Assembly (NCBI RefSeq): GCF_037023145.1
Contig: NZ_CP146091.1
Location: 1,922,001-1,986,000 of the forward strand
DNA from: Ralstonia sp. RRA
GTDB taxonomy: Bacteria; Pseudomonadota; Gammaproteobacteria; Burkholderiales; Burkholderiaceae
Length of the DNA stretch: 64,000 nucleotides
Reading direction: 5' to 3'
Shown here in pieces: positions 27,489-35,641 of this stretch. The stretch's first letter is position 1, and every line of letters begins with the position of its first letter. The notes beneath the pieces are model-generated. The model worked only from the letters and a program-made list of their open reading frames with translations. It searched no databases and was not told the DNA's origin. The position numbers and the translations under genes were made by a program.

Positions 27489-29207
27489 ATGCCGCTGCCG
27501 ACCATGCCCACCCAGCCAGCCCAATTGCTAGACCCGGCTGAATTCAAGCCTTTCGGCAAAGCCGGAAAGCCCAAGGCGGGTCAGGAACCTCGAAAACCGG
27601 TGCCCGCGCTGGAGCGCGAGGCGCTGTCCGAAACTGGCCGTGCACAACCCAAACGCAGCACGGCCCGCGCCCGTTCGGGCGAAGCTTCGCCAATGGCCAA
27701 GGAAGACGCCCGCCAGCGCCCGACCATCGCCACCAAGACCGTCGACAGGGTGCCCGCCACCGACAAGTCGACCGAAACCGCGGCCCGCCGCCGCGCCCGT
27801 CGCGACGAGGGCCCGACCAAACTGTTCGTGCTCGACACCAACGTGCTGATGCATGATCCGTCGTCGCTATTCCGCTTTGAGGAACACGACGTCTATCTGC
27901 CGATGATGACGTTGGAGGAGTTGGACAACCACAAGAAGGGCATGAGCGAAGTCGCGCGCAACGCCCGCACGGTCAGCCGCACGCTCGACCAGTTGGTTGC
28001 CGGCACGGACGGCGTGATGGACGAGGGTTTACCGCTCGAAAAACTCGGCAACCGCGATGCGCAAGGGCGCCTGTTCTTCCAGACGCGCCTGAACGACATC
28101 AAGCTGCCCGACGGCCTGCCGCAGGGCAAAGCCGACAACCAGATCCTGGGGGTAGTGGCCGCGCTGCAGCAGCAGCGCCCGGATCGCAACGTCGTGCTGG
28201 TGTCGAAAGACATCAACATGCGGATCAAGGCGCGCGCACTCGGCCTGCCAGCAGAGGACTATTTCAACGACCGCGTACTGGAAGACACTGACCTGCTCTA
28301 CAGCGGTGTAATGGCCCTGCCCGCCGATTTCTGGCAAAAGCACGGCAAGAACATCGAGAGCTGGCAGGACCCGAAGACGGGTACGACGTTCTATCGCCTG
28401 TCAGGCCCGCTGGTGCCGTCGTTCCTGGTCAACCAGTTCGTCTTCTTGGAGCCGAATGACGGCAGCCTGCCGCTGTACGCGCAGGTCAAGGAGCTGAACG
28501 GCAAGACCGCCGTGCTGCAGACGCTCAAGGACTACACGCACCAGAAGAACAACGTCTGGGGCGTGACCGCGCGCAACCGCGAGCAGAACTTCGCGCTGAA
28601 CCTGCTGATGCATCCGGAGGTGGATTTTGTCACGCTGCTGGGCTCAGCAGGCACGGGCAAGACGCTGCTGGCGCTGGCGGCGGGCCTTGAGCAGGTGCTG
28701 GACCAGAAGCTCTACAACGAGATCATCATCACGCGCGCCACGGTGCCCGTGGGTGAAGACATCGGCTTCCTGCCTGGCACGGAAGAAGAGAAGATGCAGC
28801 CGTGGATGGGCGCCTTCGACGACAACCTCGAAGTCCTGCAGAAGTCCGACGACAACGCTGGTGAATGGGGCCGCGCTGCCACACAAGAGCTGATCCGCTC
28901 GCGCATCAAGGTCAAGAGCATGAACTTCATGCGTGGCCGCACCTTCGTCAACAAGTTCCTCATCATCGACGAGGCACAGAACCTGACGCCCAAGCAGATG
29001 AAGACGTTGGTTACGCGCGCGGGCCCGGGCACGAAGATCATCTGCCTGGGGAACATCGCGCAGATCGACACGCCGTATCTGACGGAAGGTTCGTCCGGTC
29101 TGACCTACGTGGTGGATCGCTTCAAGGGCTGGAGCCACAGCGGTCACATTACGCTGGCGCGCGGTGAGCGTTCGCGACTCGCAGATCACGCGTCGGACGT
29201 GCTGTAA
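27489..29207 (+). CDS. PIN-domain plus PhoH-type ATPase
   Basis: A 572-residue protein joining a PIN nuclease-like domain to a PhoH ATPase domain, the YlaK/PhoH2 arrangement; such proteins act as RNA helicase/RNases in mycobacteria. The first ~115 residues are low-complexity, rich in Pro, Ala, Arg and Lys, and probably disordered. The PIN domain starts at FVLDTNVLMHDP and contains LEELDNHKKG with acidic residues of the catalytic site. The PhoH part has Walker A GSAGTGKTLLA and Walker B FLIIDEAQNL. The ATG at 27489 was chosen because MPLPTMPTQ follows a GAGAGG about 11 bases upstream; the frame extends a little further back without support. A terminator follows at 29253. Confidence 0.9.
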   Translation: MPLPTMPTQPAQLLDPAEFKPFGKAGKPKAGQEPRKPVPALEREALSETGRAQPKRSTARARSGEASPMAKEDARQRPTIATKTVDRVPATDKSTETAARRRARRDEGPTKLFVLDTNVLMHDPSSLFRFEEHDVYLPMMTLEELDNHKKGMSEVARNARTVSRTLDQLVAGTDGVMDEGLPLEKLGNRDAQGRLFFQTRLNDIKLPDGLPQGKADNQILGVVAALQQQRPDRNVVLVSKDINMRIKARALGLPAEDYFNDRVLEDTDLLYSGVMALPADFWQKHGKNIESWQDPKTGTTFYRLSGPLVPSFLVNQFVFLEPNDGSLPLYAQVKELNGKTAVLQTLKDYTHQKNNVWGVTARNREQNFALNLLMHPEVDFVTLLGSAGTGKTLLALAAGLEQVLDQKLYNEIIITRATVPVGEDIGFLPGTEEEKMQPWMGAFDDNLEVLQKSDDNAGEWGRAATQELIRSRIKVKSMNFMRGRTFVNKFLIIDEAQNLTPKQMKTLVTRAGPGTKIICLGNIAQIDTPYLTEGSSGLTYVVDRFKGWSHSGHITLARGERSRLADHASDVL

Positions 29208-29252
29208 CCGCCATACCGCGACGGGTTCGCCCGTCGCAAACCGTTGTGCCAC

Positions 29253-29279
29253 AAGGCCGTGCAATTGCGCGGCCTTTTT
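29253..29279 (+). terminator. Intrinsic terminator after phoH-like gene
   Basis: A stem of AAGGCCG (29253-29259) with CGGCCTT (29270-29276), extended inside by GC pairs, is followed by T residues. It ends the PIN-PhoH transcript. Confidence 0.8.
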
Positions 29280-29323
29280 CTTGCTGCGCACTTCTTGCCG
29301 ATCATTCACCTGCAGGAGGCTCG

Positions 29324-29752
29324 ATGATGTTCACGCAGCGAAATCCGCAGTTCCGTACGCGCTCGACATTACCCTGGGTCGCGCTGGCGATGCTGTTGTC
29401 CGCCGGCGCGTCCACCGCGCTGGGCAACAACCTCACGCCGCAGACCGCTGGTCAGATCAGCTACGTCTGCGGTGGCGTTGCTCAGGATGAACAACAGGCC
29501 TTGAACGCCGAAGCGCGCAACTACAACTTGTCTCTGCTATTCACACAGGGGCCGCGTGGCGAATACCTCGCCGACGTTGACGTTCAAATCACCCGCCATG
29601 GCAAGGAAGTGGCAAGTTTCCGCGCCGATGGTCCGCGCTGCCTGATCAAGGCACCACCGGCCAGCTACAACGTCATCGCCACCTACCAAGGCACCACCAA
29701 GCGCGTCACCGTGCAGACCGGCAGTACACGGAACGTGCAGCTGAACTGGTAA
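29324..29752 (+). CDS. Secreted hypothetical protein
   Basis: A 142-residue protein of unknown function. An AGGAGG at 29314-29319 precedes two adjacent ATG codons (29324 and 29327). The N-terminal positive stretch and hydrophobic core (LPWVALAMLLSAGASTALG) form a Sec signal peptide, so the mature protein of about 105 residues is periplasmic. It has two cysteines (ISYVCGG and GPRCLIK) that could form a disulfide, and a beta-rich pattern ending in GTTKRVTVQTGSTRNVQLNW, reminiscent of carboxypeptidase-regulatory-like or transthyretin-like sandwich domains. It is alone between two terminated units. I do not recognise a named family. Confidence 0.75.
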   Translation: MMFTQRNPQFRTRSTLPWVALAMLLSAGASTALGNNLTPQTAGQISYVCGGVAQDEQQALNAEARNYNLSLLFTQGPRGEYLADVDVQITRHGKEVASFRADGPRCLIKAPPASYNVIATYQGTTKRVTVQTGSTRNVQLNW

Positions 29753-29915
29753 CACCGCCCGCAAACCGCGACGCCATCGGGGCAAATTCCACAGACCCGC
29801 GCCCCGCTTGGCGTTGCGCCTCACCAACACGCCGCGTGGCCTGCGTTGGCCCGAATTTGGCATTTCGGGCGCCGAGCGCATAGCATGCGAGCTATCCGGA
29901 CTTTCCTGATGGCGC

Positions 29916-30635
29916 ATGCAGACGCGGCACAGTTCTCCTCATGGCAACACCCGACTGGCAGGCGCCGCCCTGCTGGCGCTGGTGTGCCTGCTGTCCGCCT
30001 GCTCATCGACGCCTACCCGCTCCACCGCCTCCCGCGATACCACCGGGCTGCGCACACGCGGCGCCACGATCAATGATCCGAGCGCAGGGCTGGAGGAAAT
30101 CTCCATCGAGGCCATGGCGCTGGTCGGCACGCCGTATCGCTACGGTGGCAATACGCCTGACACGGGCTTCGATTGCAGCGGACTCGTGCGCTACGTCGTG
30201 CAGCGCGCCGCCTCGGTCAATCTGCCCCGTACCGCTGCTGAGATGGGCCGTCGCGGTACCTCGCTGGAACGCCGTGACGTGGCCTCGGGCGATCTCGTCT
30301 TCTTCAACACGACGGGCCAGCCAAACTCGCACGTCGGCATCTACGTTGGCCAGAATCGTTTCGTGCATGCCCCGGCGACCGGTGGCACGGTGCGTCTGGA
30401 GGACATGACCAAGTCCTATTGGGCGAGCCGCTACATGGGAGCACGCCGCGTGGTGGCGGTTGGCAATCTGCCGGATGCCCCTGCGCCTGCTGTCGCGCCG
30501 ATCCCGGCAGCGCCTGCAACACCAGCACGGATGATCGACGACGACCCGCTGGGCGCCCTCGCCCGCGCACGCAGCACACCGTCCAACACCGTACCTGTGG
30601 ACGACGACCCCATCGCCCGCTTCGCCACGCAGTAG
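29916..30635 (+). CDS. NlpC/P60 family lipoprotein (peptidoglycan endopeptidase)
   Basis: A 239-residue lipoprotein with a lipobox LLSAC (Cys29) and an NlpC/P60 domain at about residues 60-185. Catalytic Cys87 is in GFDCSGLVRY, His139 in NSHVGIYVG and the third residue His151 in FVHAPATGG. Such enzymes cut D-Glu-diaminopimelate bonds in peptidoglycan stem peptides. After the domain comes a 55-residue Ala/Pro-rich tail with two DDDP motifs (IDDDPLGALARA and VDDDPIARFA), which is not part of the usual fold. The ATG at 29916 has no strong ribosome-binding site. It stands alone and ends at a bidirectional terminator. Confidence 0.9.
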   Translation: MQTRHSSPHGNTRLAGAALLALVCLLSACSSTPTRSTASRDTTGLRTRGATINDPSAGLEEISIEAMALVGTPYRYGGNTPDTGFDCSGLVRYVVQRAASVNLPRTAAEMGRRGTSLERRDVASGDLVFFNTTGQPNSHVGIYVGQNRFVHAPATGGTVRLEDMTKSYWASRYMGARRVVAVGNLPDAPAPAVAPIPAAPATPARMIDDDPLGALARARSTPSNTVPVDDDPIARFATQ

Positions 30636-30650
30636 CGCGCCGGCATTCCC

Positions 30651-30686
30651 AAAACAAAACGCCCACCAATTTGGTGGGCGTTTCGC
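30651..30686. terminator. Bidirectional intrinsic terminator
   Basis: A 12-bp perfect stem (30657-30668 with 30672-30683) has A residues to the left and T residues to the right. It separates the convergent NlpC/P60 and phosphate transporter genes. Confidence 0.85.
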
Positions 30687-30706
30687 TTTACGCGTTGGCA
30701 ATCGAT

Positions 30707-31717
30707 TTACAGCACGTGCCGGCCGATCCACCAGGCAATCGCCGCCATGAACGCGGACGCGGGGATCGTCAGAATCCACGCCCAGACGATGTTGCCGGCG
30801 ACACCCCAGCGCACGGCCGAAGCCTTCTGCGCCGAGCCCACACCGACGATGGCGCCAGTGATCGTATGCGTGGTCGACACAGGCACGCCCAAGGCTGATG
30901 CGAGGAACAGCGTCAGCGCGCCACCGGTTTCAGCGCAGAAACCGCCCACCGGCTTGAGCTTGGTGATCTTCTGCCCCATGGTGCGCACGATGCGCCAGCC
31001 GCCCATCAGCGTGCCCAGGCCGATCGCCACATAGCAGCAGACGATGACCCACACCGGCGGCTCCGCAGCCGTGGCCGATGCGTAGCCACCCGCGATCAGC
31101 AGCATCCAGATGATGCCGATGGTCTTCTGCGCGTCGTTGCCGCCATGCCCCAGGCTGTACAGCGAAGCCGACAGCAACTGCAGCCGCCGGAACCACCTGT
31201 CCACCTTGGATGGCGGCGTTCGGAAGAACAACCACGACACCGCCACCATCAGGATCGACCCGAGAATGAACCCCAGCAGCGGCGAAATCAGGATAAAGGC
31301 CACCGTCTTGAGCAGACCGCTCGCGACCAGCGAACCCGTACCGGACTTGGCAACAGCCGCGCCAATCAGACCGCCAATCAGCGCGTGCGATGAGCTAGAC
31401 GGGATGCCGTAGTACCACGTGATGATGTTCCATGCGATGGCGCCCACCAGCGCCCCGAAAATGACGTAGTGGTCGACGATCGATGGATCGATGGTGTCCC
31501 GACCCACCGTCGTTGCCACCTTGAGGTGGAAGATGAAAATGGCGATCACGTTGCAGGCTGCGGCCATCGCCACTGCCTGCTGCGGCTTGAGCACGCCGGT
31601 CGACACCACCGTAGCGATGGAGTTGGCCGCATCATGGAAGCCGTTCATGAAGTCGAACACGATGGCCAATCCCACCAGTAGGACGACCACCCAGAGACTG
31701 ATCTGAAGCGTATGCAT
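30707..31717 (-). CDS. pit: Inorganic phosphate transporter (Pit family)
   Basis: A 336-residue inner-membrane symporter of the PiT family, taking up phosphate (with divalent metal) using the proton gradient. The two signature repeats are visible: FDFMNGFHDAANSIATVV near the N terminus and GHGGNDAQKTIGI in the second half. Also present are YYGIPSSSSHALIGG and ALGVPVSTTHTITGA. The length is shorter than E. coli PitA, as is common in proteobacteria with this gene pair. The ATG at 31717 follows the PhoU-like gene by 14 bp, so the pair is an operon. Confidence 0.94.
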   Translation of the reverse strand: MHTLQISLWVVVLLVGLAIVFDFMNGFHDAANSIATVVSTGVLKPQQAVAMAAACNVIAIFIFHLKVATTVGRDTIDPSIVDHYVIFGALVGAIAWNIITWYYGIPSSSSHALIGGLIGAAVAKSGTGSLVASGLLKTVAFILISPLLGFILGSILMVAVSWLFFRTPPSKVDRWFRRLQLLSASLYSLGHGGNDAQKTIGIIWMLLIAGGYASATAAEPPVWVIVCCYVAIGLGTLMGGWRIVRTMGQKITKLKPVGGFCAETGGALTLFLASALGVPVSTTHTITGAIVGVGSAQKASAVRWGVAGNIVWAWILTIPASAFMAAIAWWIGRHVL

Positions 31718-31731
31718 GAGGCGTCGTCTCG

Positions 31732-32358
31732 TCAGGCGTTTTCGAGCACGATGCCTTCGATGATGTTGGCGACATCCTCGCAACGATCGGTGACGCTCTC
31801 CAGTTGCTCGTAGATCGCCTTCAGCTTGATCAGCAGCTTGATGTCGTTCTCGGTGCGGAACAGCTTGGCCATGGCGGCGCGCATCACGCGGTCGGCTTCC
31901 GATTCGAGGCGATCAATCTCTTGCGCGATGGTCAGGATCTGGCGGCCGTTGTTCATGTCGCTGAGCAGCGCCACGGCCTTGCGGACTTCCTCGCAGCAGG
32001 CCACGCAAATGTTAGCGAGCTGGCGCGATTCGTCGGTCACGTTGGTCACGTCGTACAGCGAGATCGTGAGCGACACGTCCTCCATCAGGTCGAGGATGTC
32101 GTCCATCGTCGTGATCAGCTTGTGGATCTCGTCGCGATCGAGCGGCGTGATGAAGGTCTTGTGCAGCAGCTCGACCGTGTCATGCGTGATGCGGTCGGCC
32201 TTCTTCTCGAAGTTCTGCACATTGCGCGCATGCATTTCTGCATTGGGCAGATCGTTGACCAGCTCCTTGAGCGCATGGGCCGCCTTGACGGCGCACTCGG
32301 CGTGCTGGTTGAAGTATTCGAAAAACTTGCCTTCGGTGGGCATGAAGCGACCGAACAT
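31732..32358 (-). CDS. DUF47/PhoU-like Pit accessory protein
   Basis: A 208-residue helical protein of the PhoU-like DUF47 family, regularly encoded just upstream of pit and thought to regulate the transporter. Segments such as MFGRFMPTEGKFFEYFN, HARNVQNFEKKADRITH, DDILDLMEDV and ESEADRVMRAAMAKLF show the three-helix repeats with acidic metal-binding E/D patterns. The ATG at 32358 gives the conserved MFGRFMP start; extra upstream codons were rejected. Confidence 0.92.
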   Translation of the reverse strand: MFGRFMPTEGKFFEYFNQHAECAVKAAHALKELVNDLPNAEMHARNVQNFEKKADRITHDTVELLHKTFITPLDRDEIHKLITTMDDILDLMEDVSLTISLYDVTNVTDESRQLANICVACCEEVRKAVALLSDMNNGRQILTIAQEIDRLESEADRVMRAAMAKLFRTENDIKLLIKLKAIYEQLESVTDRCEDVANIIEGIVLENA

Positions 32359-32507
32359 GATGATCCTTGAAAACGGAGGAATGCAGACGTCGTAAAAACA
32401 GCGCCGGACGGGATCACCGCGGGCGCTGTCATCAAAACGCAATATTTTACCGGAACCAAAGACGTACCAGACGTGGCACGTTGTGGCAGACCGACAAGAA
32501 AAACAGA

Positions 32508-33896
32508 TTACGTATCGTTGTCGAAGAAGGCGTTGCCGCCGGTGAAGTTATCGAACTTCGTGTATTCACCCAGGAACGTGAGACGAACCGTACCAATCGG
32601 CCCGTTACGCTGCTTACCGATGATGATTTCGGCAGTACCCTTGTCTGGTGAATCCGGGTTATAGACCTGGTCGCGATAGATGAACAGAATCACGTCCGCA
32701 TCCTGTTCGATAGCGCCGGATTCCCGCAAGTCCGACATCACCGGGCGCTTGTTCGGGCGCTGTTCAAGGCTTCGGTTCAGCTGCGACAGTGCGATCACCG
32801 GGCAGTTGAGTTCCTTGGCCAGGCCCTTGAGCGAACGCGAGATTTCCGAGATTTCGGTCGCACGGTTTTCACCACCGCCCGAGCCCGACATCAGCTGCAG
32901 GTAATCGATGACGATCAGGCCGAGCTGCCCGCACTGCCGCGCGAGGCGGCGCGAACGTGCACGCAATTCCATTGGGTTCAGCGCGGGCGTTTCATCGATG
33001 AAGAGCTGCGCGTCGTTCATCTTCTGGATGGCGTGCGTCAGGCGCGGCCAGTCTTCGTCAAGCAGACGCCCGGTCCGCAAGCGATGCTGGTCCAATCGGC
33101 CGACCGAACCCAGCATACGCATGGCGAGCTGCGTGCCCGCCATTTCCATCGAAAACACTGCCACCGGCAGGCCCTGCTCCACGGCCACGTGCTCGCCAAT
33201 GTTCAGCGAAAACGCGGTCTTACCCATCGACGGACGGCCAGCCACGATGATCAGGTCCCCGCCTTGCATACCGCTGGTCATGCGGTCAAGGTCAACGAAA
33301 CCCGTCGGCACGCCCGTGATGTCGCTCTGGTTGTCGCGGTGGTACAGCTCGTCGATCCGCTCAACGACCTGCGTCAGCAGCGGTTGAATTTCCAGGAAGC
33401 CTTTCTGTCCGCGCGCGCCTTCTTCGGCAATCGCGAACACCTTGGATTCCGCCTCGTCCAGCAGTTGACGCACATCGCGGCCCTGCGGGTTGAAGGCGCC
33501 GGCGGAAATCTCATCCGAAATCGTCACCAGCTGGCGCAGCACACCACGGTCACGAACAATCTCGGCATAGCGGCGAATGTTGGCCGCACTCGGCGTGTTC
33601 TGCGCCAGCGCGTTCAGATAGGCCAGCCCCCCCACCTCTTCTGCCTTGCCGACGACCTGCAGTTGCTCATACACGGTGATCACGTCAGCCGGCTTGGCCT
33701 GCGAGATCAACTTGCCGATGTGATGGAAAATCAGCCGGTGGTCGTAGCGATAAAAATCGCCTTCGTTGATGAAATCGGCAATGCGATCCCAGGCGGCGTT
33801 GTCCAGCAGCAGCCCGCCGAGCACCGATTGTTCGGCCTCGATGGAATGCGGGGGCACCTTGAGGGAATCGAGCTGGGGATCGGAGGGCGCGTTCAT
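32508..33896 (-). CDS. dnaB: Replicative DNA helicase DnaB
   Basis: A 462-residue hexameric 5'-3' helicase that unwinds DNA at the replication fork. The N-terminal domain starts at PPHSIEAEQSVLGGLLLDN, followed by a linker and the RecA-like domain with Walker A GRPSMGKTAFS, Walker B LIVIDYLQLM and the arginine finger region SDLRESGAIEQDAD. Length is normal and no intein is seen. It lies downstream of the rpsF-rplI operon, separated by a terminator at 33956-33986. Confidence 0.97.
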   Translation of the reverse strand: MNAPSDPQLDSLKVPPHSIEAEQSVLGGLLLDNAAWDRIADFINEGDFYRYDHRLIFHHIGKLISQAKPADVITVYEQLQVVGKAEEVGGLAYLNALAQNTPSAANIRRYAEIVRDRGVLRQLVTISDEISAGAFNPQGRDVRQLLDEAESKVFAIAEEGARGQKGFLEIQPLLTQVVERIDELYHRDNQSDITGVPTGFVDLDRMTSGMQGGDLIIVAGRPSMGKTAFSLNIGEHVAVEQGLPVAVFSMEMAGTQLAMRMLGSVGRLDQHRLRTGRLLDEDWPRLTHAIQKMNDAQLFIDETPALNPMELRARSRRLARQCGQLGLIVIDYLQLMSGSGGGENRATEISEISRSLKGLAKELNCPVIALSQLNRSLEQRPNKRPVMSDLRESGAIEQDADVILFIYRDQVYNPDSPDKGTAEIIIGKQRNGPIGTVRLTFLGEYTKFDNFTGGNAFFDNDT

Positions 33897-33955
33897 GGCG
33901 GGATTATAGCGGCGCTGCTCGGTCTTCAATCTGAACCCCTGACACAAATGACAAC

Positions 33956-33986
33956 AAAAAAAGGCAGAGACTTTCGTCCCTGCCTT
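33956..33986 (-). terminator. Intrinsic terminator of the rpsF-priB-rpsR-rplI operon
   Basis: AAGGCAG (33961-33967) pairs with CTGCCTT (33980-33986), with three further inner pairs after one mismatch, and seven T residues follow on the minus strand (33956-33962, partly inside the stem). It is about 55 bp after the rplI stop codon. Confidence 0.8.
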
Positions 33987-34039
33987 CTTGACTCGCGCTG
34001 GCCGATTGCCCGGACGGCAGCGAGGTGCAGCGTACGTGC

Positions 34040-34492
34040 TTAGACGGTCTCGCCTTGCACCGATACGTTCACGTCGACTGCCACATCGGTGTGCAGCGAC
34101 ACGACGACCGCGTGGTCGCCCGTGGTCTTCAGCGGGCCATTCGGCAGACGCACTTGCGCCTTCTCGACCTTGAAGCCTTGCGCAACCAGTGCGTCAGCGA
34201 TGTCGTGGTTGGTGACGGAGCCGAACAGACGACCATCCACACCAGCCTTTTGCGACAGTTGCAGCGTCAGGCCGTTCAGCTTTTCGCCTTCGGCTTGTGC
34301 AGCGGCCAGCTTTTCAGCGGCCAGCTTTTCCAGCTCAGCGCGGCGAGCTTCGAATTCCTTGATCGCCGAAGCCGTTGCACGGCGTGCTTGCTTTTGGGGG
34401 ATCAGGAAGTTACGGGCGTAACCGTCCTTCACACGCACCACGTCGCCCAGGTTACCCAGGTTGATGACTTTTTCCAGCAGAATGACTTGCAT
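34040..34492 (-). CDS. rplI: Ribosomal protein bL9
   Basis: A 150-residue large-subunit protein bL9. The N-terminal globular domain starts [32 protein letters not shown], here cited in part as [16 protein letters not shown], followed by the long connecting helix and the C-terminal domain ([16 protein letters not shown]). Length is standard. It is the last gene of the rpsF operon, 24 bp after rpsR. Confidence 0.97.
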   Translation of the reverse strand: MQVILLEKVINLGNLGDVVRVKDGYARNFLIPQKQARRATASAIKEFEARRAELEKLAAEKLAAAQAEGEKLNGLTLQLSQKAGVDGRLFGSVTNHDIADALVAQGFKVEKAQVRLPNGPLKTTGDHAVVVSLHTDVAVDVNVSVQGETV

Positions 34493-34516
34493 CGTTTTTC
34501 TCCTTATCCGCGCCGA

Positions 34517-34804
34517 TTACTTCTTGTGCTGATCGGTGTACGGCATCAGCGCGAGGAAACGCGCGCGCTTGATGGCCGTATCGAGCTGGCGCTGATAAAT
34601 CGCGCGCGTGCCGGTCAGGCGGGCCGGAGTGATCTTGCCGTTCTCGCCGATGAAGTCCTTGAGCGTTTCGACATCCTTGTAGTCGATTTGCTCAACGCCT
34701 GCCACGGTGAAGCGGCAGAACTTCTTGCGCTTGAACAGCGGGTTTTGCTGCGTGAAGCGCTTCTTGTTCTTCGCGTCGCGCTGCTTCTTGTTCATGAATG
34801 CCAT
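34517..34804 (-). CDS. rpsR: Ribosomal protein bS18
   Basis: A 95-residue small-subunit protein bS18, which binds 16S rRNA as a heterodimer with S6. The core [32 protein letters not shown] and [20 protein letters not shown] are all present; one Cys is retained in KFCRF. It lies 3 bp after priB, so the stop and start are nearly touching. Confidence 0.97.
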   Translation of the reverse strand: MAFMNKKQRDAKNKKRFTQQNPLFKRKKFCRFTVAGVEQIDYKDVETLKDFIGENGKITPARLTGTRAIYQRQLDTAIKRARFLALMPYTDQHKK

Positions 34805-34807
34805 GAT

Positions 34808-35134
34808 TCAATCCTTTACGAATACGTTACATCCGGAGATGTGAAAGACCAGTGCCTTGCTGCTGCGGTGCTTGCGAGCCAGGAATCCAACGCAATCCAG
34901 GACGGTGCCCGGCGCGATGCGGTCCAGAACGGAGGCCATCTTGCCGGCACCCAGCGCTTCGATCGAAAACTCGACCTGTCGCGCCGTCTGCGCTTCCATC
35001 GCTTGCCCGCTGTAGGTCAGCAAGCAATTGACGATGGGCACGCCGGCTGGGGTGTATCGCATCACCTCGCGCTCGACCAATGTGGCGACGAGCTGCAGGC
35101 GGTTGATGGCGTTGTCCCCGGGGTTTCCGTTCAT
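34808..35134 (-). CDS. priB: Primosomal replication protein N (PriB)
   Basis: A 108-residue single-domain OB-fold protein related to SSB that helps PriA restart stalled forks. The sequence NRLQLVATLVEREVMRYTPAG, LLTYSGQAMEAQ, and the C-terminal SSKALVFHISGCNVF match the family, and the position between rpsF and rpsR is diagnostic. Confidence 0.95.
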   Translation of the reverse strand: MNGNPGDNAINRLQLVATLVEREVMRYTPAGVPIVNCLLTYSGQAMEAQTARQVEFSIEALGAGKMASVLDRIAPGTVLDCVGFLARKHRSSKALVFHISGCNVFVKD

Positions 35135-35175
35135 GCTCGCGGCGCGTGATCAAACGGTCGCCGCACCGCGCGGCA

Positions 35176-35544
35176 TTAGGCGGCCTGTTCGGTCTGAGCG
35201 GCGGCCTTCTTGGCCTCTTCGCGTGCCACTTCCTTCATCATCGGCGACGGAGCCGTTTCAGCCTTCTTGGTCTGAACGATGAGGTGACGCAGCACAGCGT
35301 CGTTGAACTTGAACGCGTGCTCGAGCTCAGCCAGGGTTTCCTTGCCGCACTCGATGTTCATGCACACGTAGTGAGCCTTGGCCAGCTTCTGGATCATGTA
35401 GGCCAGTTGACGACGGCCCCAGTCCTCGACGCGGTGCACTTGGCCGCCTTGCGTGGTGACCGTGCTCTTGTAGCGCTCGATCATCGCAGGCACTTGCTCG
35501 CTCTGGTCCGGATGGACGATGAAGACGATTTCGTAATGACGCAT
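35176..35544 (-). CDS. rpsF: Ribosomal protein bS6
   Basis: A 122-residue small-subunit protein bS6. It starts [20 protein letters not shown] and has [16 protein letters not shown] and the C-terminal acidic/Lys/Ala tail usual in betaproteobacteria. The ATG at 35544 has AAGGAG 5 bases upstream (35550-35555). It is the first gene of the operon; its leader probably binds the S6:S18 complex. Confidence 0.97.
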   Translation of the reverse strand: MRHYEIVFIVHPDQSEQVPAMIERYKSTVTTQGGQVHRVEDWGRRQLAYMIQKLAKAHYVCMNIECGKETLAELEHAFKFNDAVLRHLIVQTKKAETAPSPMMKEVAREEAKKAAAQTEQAA

Positions 35545-35605
35545 TGACGCTCCTTGTGGATTAAGCCGCCCGGGCGTCACACTCCGGTGCAGCAAGGTTG
35601 GTTAG
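35545..35605 (-). promoter_or_regulatory. Candidate S6:S18-binding leader of rpsF
   Basis: The about 60-nt leader contains TGACGC (complement of 35574-35579) that pairs with GCGTCA (complement of 35545-35550), enclosing the ribosome-binding site. GC-rich CCG-containing sequence lies next to the stem. rpsF leaders in many bacteria carry a structured element with a conserved CCG that binds S6:S18 and represses translation. Pairing is seen here; identity with that motif is inferred. Confidence 0.5.
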
Positions 35606-35611
35606 CTTGCC

Positions 35612-35641
35612 ATTATACGCAGGCTTTGGCGATTTTTTCAA
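35612..35641 (-). promoter_or_regulatory. Sigma-70 promoter of the rpsF operon
   Basis: On the minus strand TTGAAA (35636-35641) and a perfect TATAAT (35612-35617) are separated by 18 bp. The -35 overlaps the stop codon of ansA. Predicted start of transcription is near 35605. Confidence 0.75.
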
